A stretch of DNA of 64,000 nt from an uncultured bacterium. GTDB lineage: Bacteria > Bacillota > Clostridia > Lachnospirales > Lachnospiraceae. The stretch is taken from positions 29,121 through 93,120 of the forward strand of contig CANRWP010000003.1 in NCBI GenBank assembly GCA_947643595.1, written 5' to 3'. The position numbers and the translations under genes were made by a program. The notes below the pieces were generated by a model that did no database searches, was not told the DNA's origin, and worked only from the letters and a program-made list of their open reading frames with translations. This document shows, piece after piece, positions 34,586-43,814 of this stretch (the first letter of the stretch is position 1; the number at the start of each line of letters is the position of its first letter).

Positions 34586-36166
34586 ATGTGTTCTATTATG
34601 GGTTATTGCAGCCGCAGTGCTGCCATTGATGCGTTTAAGAAAGGATTTGAAAAGACAATTTCGAGAGGGCCGGATGACAGTCGGGTTGTAGATACAGGAG
34701 ATGGATTTCTTGGCTTCCACAGACTGGCTATTATGGGTCTGACACCATCCGGTATGCAGCCTTTTAAGCTGGGGAAAAGCTATGTGGTTTGTAATGGAGA
34801 GATTTATGGATTTGAAAAACTGAAACAGGAGCTTTCTAAAAAATATGCATTTGAAAGTGCTTCAGACTGCGAAATTCTTTTACCTCTTTATAAAGAATAT
34901 GGAACAGAGATGTTTGCCATGTTGGATGCAGAGTTTGCCTGCATTATTTATGATGGTGATTTGGGAGAGTATATTGCTGCCAGAGATCCCATAGGAATTC
35001 GGCCGTTATATTATGGATATGATAAAGATGGAGCAATTATTTTTGCCAGTGAAGCAAAAAACCTGGTAGAATTGACCGATAAAATTATGCCGTTTCCGCC
35101 GGGATACTATTATAAAGGCGGGAAGTTCATTTGCTACTGCGATATTGCGAAGGTAAATACTGTTTGCCATGATGACCTGGAAATTGTTTGTAAGAATATC
35201 CACGATAAGCTTGTGGCCGGTGTGGAGAAACGACTTGTTGCAGATGCAAAGATAGGGTTCTTGCTTTCGGGAGGATTGGATTCTTCGCTGGTATGTGCCA
35301 TTGCGGCAAAGAAAAGCAAGGATCCCATAAAGACATTTGCGATAGGTATGAGTGAGGATGCAATTGATTTGAAATATGCAAAGCAGGCGGCAGAGTTTAT
35401 TGGCAGTGATCATATGGAAGTTTATATGACACCGGATGAGGTAATTGAATCACTGGAAACAGTTATTCAGCTTTTGGGAACCTATGATATCACCACCATC
35501 CGTGCATCCATGGGTATGTATTTAGTATGTAAGGCAATTCATGAGCAGACGGACATCAGAGTGCTGTTGACAGGCGAAATCTCGGATGAATTGTTTGGCT
35601 ATAAATATACGGATTTTGCGCCGGATGCAGATGCATTTCAGGAAGAATCCCAGAAAAGAATCAGAGAATTGCATATGTATGATGTGCTTCGTGCGGATCG
35701 ATGCATATCTGTGAACTCATTGGAGGCAAGAGTGCCCTTTGGAGATATTGATTTTGTAAAGTATGTTATGTCCATAGATTCGGAATTGAAATTAAATAAA
35801 TATGGAAAGGGTAAGTATTTACTTCGCCATGCATTTGAAGAGGACGATTATTTGCCGGAAGAAATTCTTTGGAGAGAAAAGGCGGCATTTTCAGATGCAG
35901 TTGGTCACTCTATGGTGGATTATCTAAAGGAATATGCAGAAAAGACGTACACCGATGAAGCGTTCGAGGGCTTGCGTATGAAGTACGCATATGCAAGACC
36001 TTTTACAAAGGAATCTCTATTATATAGAGAGATTTTTGAAAGATACTATCCGGGGCAGGCGGAAATGGTGGTAGATTTCTGGATGCCGAACAAAGAGTGG
36101 GAGGGCTGTGATGTAAATGACCCGTCAGCCAGAGTTCTTTTAAATTATGGGGATAGCGGAAAGTAA
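34586..36166 (+). CDS. asnB: glutamine-hydrolysing asparagine synthase
   Basis: 526 aa. Cys2 (MCSIMGY) is the glutaminase nucleophile, followed by RGPDDSR, HRLAIMG and CNGEIYG. The ATP-pyrophosphatase half begins with the SGGLDSS P-loop (about residue 230) and contains [15 protein letters not shown] and [16 protein letters not shown]. It converts aspartate to asparagine with glutamine amide and ATP. Ammonia tunnels from the N-terminal to the C-terminal site. A 111-base gap separates it from glnN; pyrG follows. Confidence 0.95.
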   Translation: MCSIMGYCSRSAAIDAFKKGFEKTISRGPDDSRVVDTGDGFLGFHRLAIMGLTPSGMQPFKLGKSYVVCNGEIYGFEKLKQELSKKYAFESASDCEILLPLYKEYGTEMFAMLDAEFACIIYDGDLGEYIAARDPIGIRPLYYGYDKDGAIIFASEAKNLVELTDKIMPFPPGYYYKGGKFICYCDIAKVNTVCHDDLEIVCKNIHDKLVAGVEKRLVADAKIGFLLSGGLDSSLVCAIAAKKSKDPIKTFAIGMSEDAIDLKYAKQAAEFIGSDHMEVYMTPDEVIESLETVIQLLGTYDITTIRASMGMYLVCKAIHEQTDIRVLLTGEISDELFGYKYTDFAPDADAFQEESQKRIRELHMYDVLRADRCISVNSLEARVPFGDIDFVKYVMSIDSELKLNKYGKGKYLLRHAFEEDDYLPEEILWREKAAFSDAVGHSMVDYLKEYAEKTYTDEAFEGLRMKYAYARPFTKESLLYREIFERYYPGQAEMVVDFWMPNKEWEGCDVNDPSARVLLNYGDSGK

Positions 36167-36244
36167 AATAAATCACAAAGCATCCAGTCGTATCTTAAAC
36201 GAAGTTCCACATGTCAATCGTGTTCTATATGATATTACAAGTAA

Positions 36245-37891
<1,647 letters not shown>

Positions 37892-37903
37892 AGGAGTAAG
37901 AGG

Positions 37904-37957
37904 ATGTGCGGAATAATAGAGGGGGTATCGGGATTGGGCAGGTTTGACTTTGTATGA
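37904..37957 (+). pseudogene. 17-codon remnant of a class II amidotransferase start
   Basis: ATG 37904 has AAGGAGTAAGAGG upstream and reads MCGIIEGVSGLGRFDFV before a stop. MCGII is the N-terminus of Ntn amidotransferases such as PurF or a GltB-like protein, with Cys2 as nucleophile. The similarity is lost after five residues. The strong ribosome site and 12-base gap from pyrG suggest a former operon gene cut off by a deletion or at the end of a transferred block. Confidence 0.5.
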
Positions 37958-38015
37958 ATGCACAAATCTGAACATATGAATTTTGTGATATACTATACTG
38001 GATATGAAAAAATTC

Positions 38016-38046
38016 ACAACAAAATTCCTTCGTTTGACAACAAAAT
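38016..38046. promoter_or_regulatory. LytTR-type direct repeats upstream of the regulator gene
   Basis: ACAACAAAAT occurs at 38016-38025 and again at 38037-38046, exactly 21 bp (two helix turns) apart, as LytTR/AgrA-like proteins require. A TAGAAT -10 lies at 38072 with no good -35, as expected for an activated promoter. The adjacent LytTR regulator probably binds here. Confidence 0.75.
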
Positions 38047-38107
38047 CTGGCGCTTGCGGGTGATACTCTGGTAGAATGAGAGAGAAACCCGAAAAGGAAG
38101 TAATGGA

Positions 38108-38827
38108 ATGCAGATAGCGATATGCGATGATGAAAAAGAGATCAGGGAGCTGCTTGGGGATAAGGTGAAGAATCTTTATCCGGAGGCGGCTCTTACCTTT
38201 TATGCGGCGGGAGAGGAACTGCTTGCGTCAAAGGAACGGCCGGATATACTGTTTCTGGACATCCAGATGCCCGGAAAGAACGGGATGGAGACAGCGGAAG
38301 AACTGCGCAGAAAATGGCGGGAGACGGTTCTCATTTTTGTGACGGCTCTGGAAGAATATGTGTTTCAGGCCTTTGATGTGGGAGCCTTTCACTATCTGGT
38401 AAAGCCGTTTACGGACGAAAAATTTGCGGAGGTTCTGAAGGGCGCCGCAGACCGGCTGGAGGAAATAAAAAGTCTCAGGGGACCGGAGCCGGAGAAATAT
38501 ATTATGGTCTACTCCCGGGGCAGCCATGTGAAAGTTCCGGCGGGAGATATCGTGTATGCGGAGGTATTCAACCGCAAGGTCGTCATCCATACGACGGACG
38601 AAAACATAGAGTATTACGGGAAACTGTCGGAGCTGGAAAAATCCCTCGGAGAAGATTTCTACAGACCCCACAGAGCGTATCTGATTCATTTCAAATATGT
38701 CACAAAATACGACGGCGCATCTGTGACGATGAAAAACGGAAAAGTGCTGATGGCGAAGGCAAAATTTTCGGAGTTTGTGCGTAACTATCTGAAATATAAT
38801 CAAAGAAAAAGAAAAGAGAACGGATGA
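38108..38827 (+). CDS. LytTR family response regulator
   Basis: 239 aa. N-terminal receiver with acidic residues in AICDDEKE, phospho-acceptor Asp in ILFLDIQMPGKNG and Lys in YLVKPFTDEKF; C-terminal LytTR DNA-binding domain (about residues 135-235, with GDIVYAEVFNRKVVIHT and FYRPHRAYLIHFKYV). Such regulators control peptide pheromone, bacteriocin or envelope genes. It overlaps the kinase gene by 4 bases. Direct repeats upstream of itself (38016) and upstream of the FlxA-like gene (40221) are its probable sites. Confidence 0.95.
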   Translation: MQIAICDDEKEIRELLGDKVKNLYPEAALTFYAAGEELLASKERPDILFLDIQMPGKNGMETAEELRRKWRETVLIFVTALEEYVFQAFDVGAFHYLVKPFTDEKFAEVLKGAADRLEEIKSLRGPEPEKYIMVYSRGSHVKVPAGDIVYAEVFNRKVVIHTTDENIEYYGKLSELEKSLGEDFYRPHRAYLIHFKYVTKYDGASVTMKNGKVLMAKAKFSEFVRNYLKYNQRKRKENG

Positions 38828-40197
38828 TTGACATCAACGTAATATGGGAAATAACAGTAAATATATCTATCACGATCATGACGCTGATGACGGCAGTCTG
38901 TTGCGGATATTTTGTCAGGCCCTATCTGCGGGCCGAAAAGACGGCGGTATATGCGGGAATGGTATACTTTTTTGTGATGATGTCCCTGTATGTCATCCCG
39001 ACGAAACTCAGCAATTTCACAGCATACACATTGGGCATCCTGGCAGCGTTTATCGTCATGTGCATCGGGGACCGGAGAAATACGGAGCAGAAAATATTCC
39101 TCGCGGTGACATTCTTTTCGATTAGGTGGCTTGGCATCGCCATGGCCGACAAGATCGTTTTTACGCTGGAGGAGACGGTCAGGAAAAAACTGGAAAAGGA
39201 TATTGCAGGGAGAGAGTGGAGACAGTTCGGGATCTATGTGGGATTTGACATACTGAATATCGGAATCTGTTTTCTCTTTCTCGTAGCCTCGATCCGGCTT
39301 TTGAACAGAGCTTTCAAGTATAAAAGTGAAAATATGACAAAAAAGGAACTGCTGATGATGTCGATGCCATCCCTTGTCGGTATGACAGGCTATGGGATAT
39401 TGAAGGCCTGGCAGGATATCTATGTGAAGGAGATCGGAAAGGCGCTCCCGTCCGTGGATGGAATCGGGGTCTTCAGTTTTCTGCATTATCTGATTTCGGT
39501 CATCTCCATTCTGGTCATGGTGACCGTCTTTCAGAATCTGAAAGCCAGTCAGATAGAGATGGCTGGGGAGAAGCTGATTCAGAGCCAGATCGCGGACATG
39601 AAGGAACATATACAGGAAGTAGAAAAACTATATCAGGATATCCGTATGCTGCGCCACGACATGGGAAATCATATCCAGACGATAGAGCACCTGTTAGACA
39701 AGAATGAGAAAGAAAAAGCGGCCGAGTACGCCGCCGGTTTAAAACAGAAATGGCAGGATACATCCATGGAGATACGGTCCGGCAATCCGGTCACGGATGT
39801 GATACTGGCGGAGAAAAAAAGGCGGGCCGTGGAAAGAAACATAAGGTTTGCGTGTGATTTTTATTACTCGGAGGAGGACGGCGTAGACGCGTTTGATGTG
39901 AGCGTGATCTTAAATAATGCGCTGGACAACGCCCTGGAGTCGGCGAACGGGGCTTCCCCCTGCGTCAGTATCTCCTCCTACAGGAAAAACAATATTTTTA
40001 TGATCGTGGTAAGCAACAGCTATGCGGGAAAGCTTGTGACGGATGCGGAGACAGACCTGCCGCTTTCCGGAAAGGGAGGTTCCGGACATGGGCTGGGGCT
40101 AGCCAATATCCGGAGGGTGGCAAATAAGTATCTCGGCGATATTGTGCTGGAACAGGAGAAGGATAAAGTGATCCTGACGGTGATGCTCCAAGTCTGA
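38824..40197 (+). CDS. GHKL sensor histidine kinase (AgrC-like)
   Basis: 457 aa. About six membrane spans fill residues 1-235, then a coiled coil and a dimerisation helix with the phospho-accepting His in MLRHDMGNHIQTIEHLL. The C-terminal GHKL ATPase has N box ILNNALDNALES and the G box GGSGHGLGLANI. The layout is that of AgrC/ComD-type peptide sensors, but no agrB/agrD peptide genes are visible. Partner of the LytTR regulator, with a 4-base overlap. Confidence 0.92.
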   Translation: MIDINVIWEITVNISITIMTLMTAVCCGYFVRPYLRAEKTAVYAGMVYFFVMMSLYVIPTKLSNFTAYTLGILAAFIVMCIGDRRNTEQKIFLAVTFFSIRWLGIAMADKIVFTLEETVRKKLEKDIAGREWRQFGIYVGFDILNIGICFLFLVASIRLLNRAFKYKSENMTKKELLMMSMPSLVGMTGYGILKAWQDIYVKEIGKALPSVDGIGVFSFLHYLISVISILVMVTVFQNLKASQIEMAGEKLIQSQIADMKEHIQEVEKLYQDIRMLRHDMGNHIQTIEHLLDKNEKEKAAEYAAGLKQKWQDTSMEIRSGNPVTDVILAEKKRRAVERNIRFACDFYYSEEDGVDAFDVSVILNNALDNALESANGASPCVSISSYRKNNIFMIVVSNSYAGKLVTDAETDLPLSGKGGSGHGLGLANIRRVANKYLGDIVLEQEKDKVILTVMLQV

Positions 40198-40220
40198 TAC
40201 TCTGTCATTTTCTATGCTTC

Positions 40221-40251
40221 ACAACAGAAAAAAACCTGTTCGCGACATATC
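40221..40251. promoter_or_regulatory. second LytTR-type direct repeat
   Basis: ACAACAGAAA (40221-40230) and GCGACATATC (40242-40251) are 21 bp apart and share C-n-A-C-A-n-A with the repeats at 38016. They lie about 80 bases before the FlxA-like gene, suggesting that gene is a target of the two-component pair. The second half-site is weak. Confidence 0.5.
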
Positions 40252-40328
40252 CCTTTATTGCGGCAGCAGGCGCGCCGAAAGGAGATATAGGAAGCATACA
40301 ATGACAAATCAGAAACGGAGGACATGAG

Positions 40329-41078
40329 ATGAAAATTAACGGAATGAATAATGCCGGCGGCGCGCCGCAGGCCGCGAATCGGGCGGGCGGACAGGACGAT
40401 TCCTACAGCAGAAACATCAAAAACCAGATAGCGAACGCTCAGAAACGGCTGCAGGAGATCTCTTCGGATCAGCAGCTGTCTACAGAGGAAAAGATGAAAA
40501 AGCGACAGGAGATCCAGCAGGAGATCGCCAATCTGAATCAGCAGTTGCGGCAACATCAGATGGAACAGCGCAGGCAGCAGCAGGAGAACAGAAAGGCGGA
40601 GCGGGCATCTGGCAGCGATCCCGGGAATGACAGCGCGGGAAGCGGTTTGTCCGGGGCGGGGATGGAGGCGATGATCTCGGCGGATTCGTCCATGAAACAG
40701 GCGAAAGTGCAGGGAAACATGGCGAAGCAGGCGGAGGGAAAAGCCGCTGTTTTGAAGACGGAAGTGAAGCTGGATAAAAACGATACGACTGCGGCCAGAA
40801 AGGAAAAAGAGATAGCCGAACTGGGCGCGAGGGCACAGAAAGCGACGCAGGGACAGATGTCCAGTCTTGCGGATGCGGGGAAGGAGATCGAGAAGGCGGC
40901 GAAGGAGGGCGGCGAAGCGAAAGAGGCCGCGGACAGCACTGGCAGGACAGAGAAAACAGACGGGAAGGAACCCGATGAGAGGAATCACACCTCGGACGAG
41001 GCCGCAGAGAGAGCTGCGGAGGAGAAAAAGCAGGCGGAAGAGTGGCCGGTGTACAGATCGGTGGATGTTCGTCTATAG
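40329..41078 (+). CDS. FlxA-like coiled-coil protein
   Basis: 249 aa. Residues 25-95 match the FlxA-like pattern: IKNQIANAQKRLQEIS, STEEKMKKRQEIQQEIANLNQQL and a Q/R-rich helix. The rest is Ala/Glu/Lys-rich helix and linker, ending VYRSVDVRL. There is no signal peptide or membrane span. Clostridial members often sit under LytTR control and their role is unknown. Its promoter region carries the repeat at 40221. The A/E/K bias makes family assignment less certain outside residues 25-95. Confidence 0.65.
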   Translation: MKINGMNNAGGAPQAANRAGGQDDSYSRNIKNQIANAQKRLQEISSDQQLSTEEKMKKRQEIQQEIANLNQQLRQHQMEQRRQQQENRKAERASGSDPGNDSAGSGLSGAGMEAMISADSSMKQAKVQGNMAKQAEGKAAVLKTEVKLDKNDTTAARKEKEIAELGARAQKATQGQMSSLADAGKEIEKAAKEGGEAKEAADSTGRTEKTDGKEPDERNHTSDEAAERAAEEKKQAEEWPVYRSVDVRL

Positions 41079-41088
41079 AGAAAATGAA

Positions 41089-41135
41089 AAATCACCCCTC
41101 CGGCTGACGGGAGATATCATGTCGGCAGGAGGGGT
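41089..41135. terminator. terminator-like hairpin between converging genes
   Basis: ATCACCCCTCC...GTCGGCAGGAGGGGTAAT forms a long imperfect stem overlapping the last codons of the minus-strand GNAT gene. It lies just after the FlxA-like stop, so it could serve both strands. Confidence 0.5.
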
Positions 41136-41725
41136 AATATCTGCTCTTTGCTAAGTTCCGGAAACCAGACGACAGGCTCCGGGGCTTTCGGATGTTCTTC
41201 CAATATTTTTTCCATCCATACCATATCGTACCAGGTCCCGAATTTATAACCGCATCTGCTGAAATTTCCGATAAGCCGGTAGCCGATGTGTTCATGAAAC
41301 TGAACGCTGTTCCTTGTCAGATGGGCGTCCTCCTTCTCGGGATATCCGATGCAGGCGTAGAGGTTATAAATGTTCTGCAGTTTGGAAATTTCTTCCAGCG
41401 CCCGGTACAGCTTTTTGCCCAGGCCCATTTTTTGCTTATCTTCCTTTAGGTAAATGGTGGTCTCGGCACAGTGCTCATAGGCGGCGCGCCCGATGAAGGC
41501 GTGGGTGTAGGCGTAGCCGCAAATCTCTCCGTCTTTTTCCGCAGCCAGACAGGGATATTTTTTCAGTATATCTTCTATACGCCTCTGAAATTCATCCACA
41601 CCGGGCACTTCGTACTCGAAGGATATCGCTGTCTTTTCCACATAGGGGGCATAGATTTCCAGCAGGGCGGGAGCGTCCCCGGGGCGGGCAATGCGTAGGA
41701 CAATATCGGAATATTCATTTGACAT
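41117..41725 (-). CDS. GNAT acetyltransferase, phosphinothricin-type
   Basis: 202 aa from the ATG read at 41725 (AGAGGA upstream); the longer frame to 42133 is not supported. The Pat/MnaT pattern is clear: IVLRIARPGDAPALLEIYAPYV, SFEYEVP, AAEKDGEICGYAYTHAFIGRAAYEH, the acetyl-CoA loop KQKMGLGKKLYRALEE, and HEHIGYRLIGNFSRCGYKFGTWYDMVWM. Members acetylate phosphinothricin, methionine sulfoximine or similar amines. The natural substrate here is unknown. Confidence 0.88.
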   Translation of the reverse strand: MSNEYSDIVLRIARPGDAPALLEIYAPYVEKTAISFEYEVPGVDEFQRRIEDILKKYPCLAAEKDGEICGYAYTHAFIGRAAYEHCAETTIYLKEDKQKMGLGKKLYRALEEISKLQNIYNLYACIGYPEKEDAHLTRNSVQFHEHIGYRLIGNFSRCGYKFGTWYDMVWMEKILEEHPKAPEPVVWFPELSKEQILPLLPT

Positions 41726-41921
41726 ATCGGTTTCCTCTTTTCGATCGGCATAAATCATGTTACTACAGTATAGCACAAAGAAATAGACTGTTCCAGATAT
41801 AAATAGGGGGTTGCTTTCCGCGGAGGCGCTTTGGCGGGGACTGGATTCTTTGCCCGAAGTATGATATACTCCAGACGCATAGGATGATTTAGAAATAAAA
41901 AATAAGGAAGCGAGGATAAAG

Positions 41922-42434
41922 ATGAACAACAGCAAAAAGCAGTTTATATTCAGGAATATAGAAAAAAGTGAGACGGAGCAGGCGATTTCCATAGAACAGA
42001 TCTGTTTTCCGCCCAACGAGGCGTGTTCGGCGGAATCTATGACGGAGCGGATCGCGGTGACGCCGGAACTTTTTCTCGTGGCGATCGATAATTCGACGGG
42101 GAAGATCGCGGGATTTTTCAACGGGATCGCCACGGATGAGGAGTCTTTCCGGGATGAATTTTTTACGGATATCCGCCTTCATGAGCCGGACGGAAAATGT
42201 GTCATGCTGCTGGGGCTGGATGTGCTGCCGGAGTACCGTGGGCACGGACTGGCGAGGGAACTCGTAAATCGGTACGCGGCGAGGGAGAAGAAAAACGGAA
42301 GAAAGTTTCTGGTTCTCACCTGTCTGGAGGACAAGGTGGAGATGTACAAGAAGATGGGATTTGCGGATCGGGGCATTGCAAACTCCACATGGGGGAATGA
42401 GCAGTGGCATGAGATGCGCTATGTGATCGAATGA
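41922..42434 (+). CDS. GNAT family N-acetyltransferase (AANAT-like)
   Basis: 170 aa. The GNAT core runs from about residue 10 to 160; the CoA-binding loop is LLGLDVLPEYRGHGLARELVNRYA (R-G-x-G-x-A), and the C-terminal CLEDKVEMYKKMGFADRGIANSTWGNEQWHEM carries the typical Tyr/Phe strand. It resembles arylalkylamine acetyltransferase-like proteins common in Clostridia. Substrate unknown. It is 16 bases before the glycosyltransferase gene, on the same strand. Confidence 0.85.
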   Translation: MNNSKKQFIFRNIEKSETEQAISIEQICFPPNEACSAESMTERIAVTPELFLVAIDNSTGKIAGFFNGIATDEESFRDEFFTDIRLHEPDGKCVMLLGLDVLPEYRGHGLARELVNRYAAREKKNGRKFLVLTCLEDKVEMYKKMGFADRGIANSTWGNEQWHEMRYVIE

Positions 42435-42450
42435 TAAGGAGAGTGTCTGA

Positions 42451-43800
42451 ATGAATCCTCAGGTCAGTATTGTTGTGCCGGTCCACAATGCGCAGGCGAC
42501 GCTGCCGCGCTGTATAAACAGTATTATCCATCAGGAATACACCGACTTTGAGCTGTTGCTCGTCGACGACGGGAGCACCGATCGTTCGGGCGCCATCTGC
42601 GATGAGTTTGCCGCACAGGATGAGCGGGTCACAGTGATCCATAAGGAGAACAGCGGCGTTTCCGACGCCAGAAATCTGGCTCTTTCCAGGGCGGCGGGGA
42701 CGTATCTGCAGTTTGTGGACAGCGACGACTGGATCTCGCCGGACGCCACGAAGCGCTTTGTGAAAACAGCGCAGGAAAACGGGTGCGATCTGGTGATCGC
42801 GGATTTTTATCGTGTGATCGGGAAACGCTTGTCGCCCAAGGGAAATATCGATGAGGCGGGGCCCTTTTCCCGGGAGAAGTATGCGGCGTTTATGATGGAA
42901 AGTCCCGCGGATTTTTATTATGGAGTTCTGTGGAACAAACTGTTCCGCAGAGAGATCGTCGAGAAGTACGGACTCAGGATGGATCCGTCCGTGAGCTGGT
43001 GCGAAGACTTCATGTTCAATCTGGAGTATATTCGCCACGCGAAAGTGTTCTGCGCCATACAGATTCCGCTGTACTATTATGTAAAGACAAAGGGCTCCCT
43101 GGCCTCCCAGGGGATGAATTTTTCCAGAACCGTGAGAATGAAGCGGGATGTGTTCGACTGTTATAACAATTTCTATAAGAATATTTTTTCCGAGGAAGAT
43201 TATGAGAAGATCCGCTTTCAGGTCTATCGCTTTCTGATCGATGCCGCCGGGGACGGAACGCTCTCCCTGAGGGCGAAAAAGCTGGAAAACCGGCTGTATA
43301 TATCGATGGAGGCGCTTGGCGGAACAGGGGCTTTGGCGGAGGCCTACCGTTACAACAAACTTCTGGACTATTATCTGGAGCCGATCGGCATAAAATATGA
43401 TCTGTCTCTCCAGGATGTGCGTCTGCTGCTCTGCCTTGAGGGGACAGCATCCCCGTGCAGCAAGCGGGATCTGGCGGACAGGCTGGGGGAGACGTCTCAG
43501 GGGATTACCCACAGACTGCAGAAGCTGGCCGCGAGGGGATATTTGCAGACGGAGGAGGCCTTGCCGGGCAGACAGAGAGGGAATTCCAGAAAAATAAAGC
43601 GGATGCGGATCACATTTTTGCCGGATGCGGAAGCGATTTTAGAGGAACTGCGGCAGGCGGAAGCGGAGGATATGGAACTGCGTCTCTTCGGATTTACGGA
43701 GGAGGAGAAAGAGACCTACCGGAGGCTGACCCGGAAGATAGACTACAACATGCAGAGGGTACTCTCCAATTACGGGAGTATTCTGTCATCGGAAATTTAG
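42451..43800 (+). CDS. family 2 glycosyltransferase fused to a MarR-like winged helix
   Basis: 449 aa. Residues 1-220 are a GT-A fold glycosyltransferase: VSIVVPVHNAQATLPRCINSI, LLVDDGSTDRSG, VSDARNLAL and the metal-binding DSDDW; WCEDFMFNLEY carries a later acidic pair. From about 310 a MarR-type domain follows: DVRLLLCLE, the HTH CSKRDLADRLGETSQGITHRLQKLAARGYL, a basic wing with GRQRGNSRKIK, and the C-terminal helix FTEEEKETYRRLTRKIDYNM. No stop or frameshift separates them. This is an unusual pairing; either DNA-binding control of or by a sugar transferase, or a recent gene fusion. AAGGAGAG precedes the ATG. Confidence 0.85.
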   Translation: MNPQVSIVVPVHNAQATLPRCINSIIHQEYTDFELLLVDDGSTDRSGAICDEFAAQDERVTVIHKENSGVSDARNLALSRAAGTYLQFVDSDDWISPDATKRFVKTAQENGCDLVIADFYRVIGKRLSPKGNIDEAGPFSREKYAAFMMESPADFYYGVLWNKLFRREIVEKYGLRMDPSVSWCEDFMFNLEYIRHAKVFCAIQIPLYYYVKTKGSLASQGMNFSRTVRMKRDVFDCYNNFYKNIFSEEDYEKIRFQVYRFLIDAAGDGTLSLRAKKLENRLYISMEALGGTGALAEAYRYNKLLDYYLEPIGIKYDLSLQDVRLLLCLEGTASPCSKRDLADRLGETSQGITHRLQKLAARGYLQTEEALPGRQRGNSRKIKRMRITFLPDAEAILEELRQAEAEDMELRLFGFTEEEKETYRRLTRKIDYNMQRVLSNYGSILSSEI

Positions 43801-43814
43801 CGTAAGGAAAATCG

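Noticed and set aside
41726..42133. N-terminal extension of the minus-strand GNAT gene
   Set aside because: The GNAT domain starts right after the ATG at 41725 with its own ribosome site; the extension overlaps the other GNAT gene.
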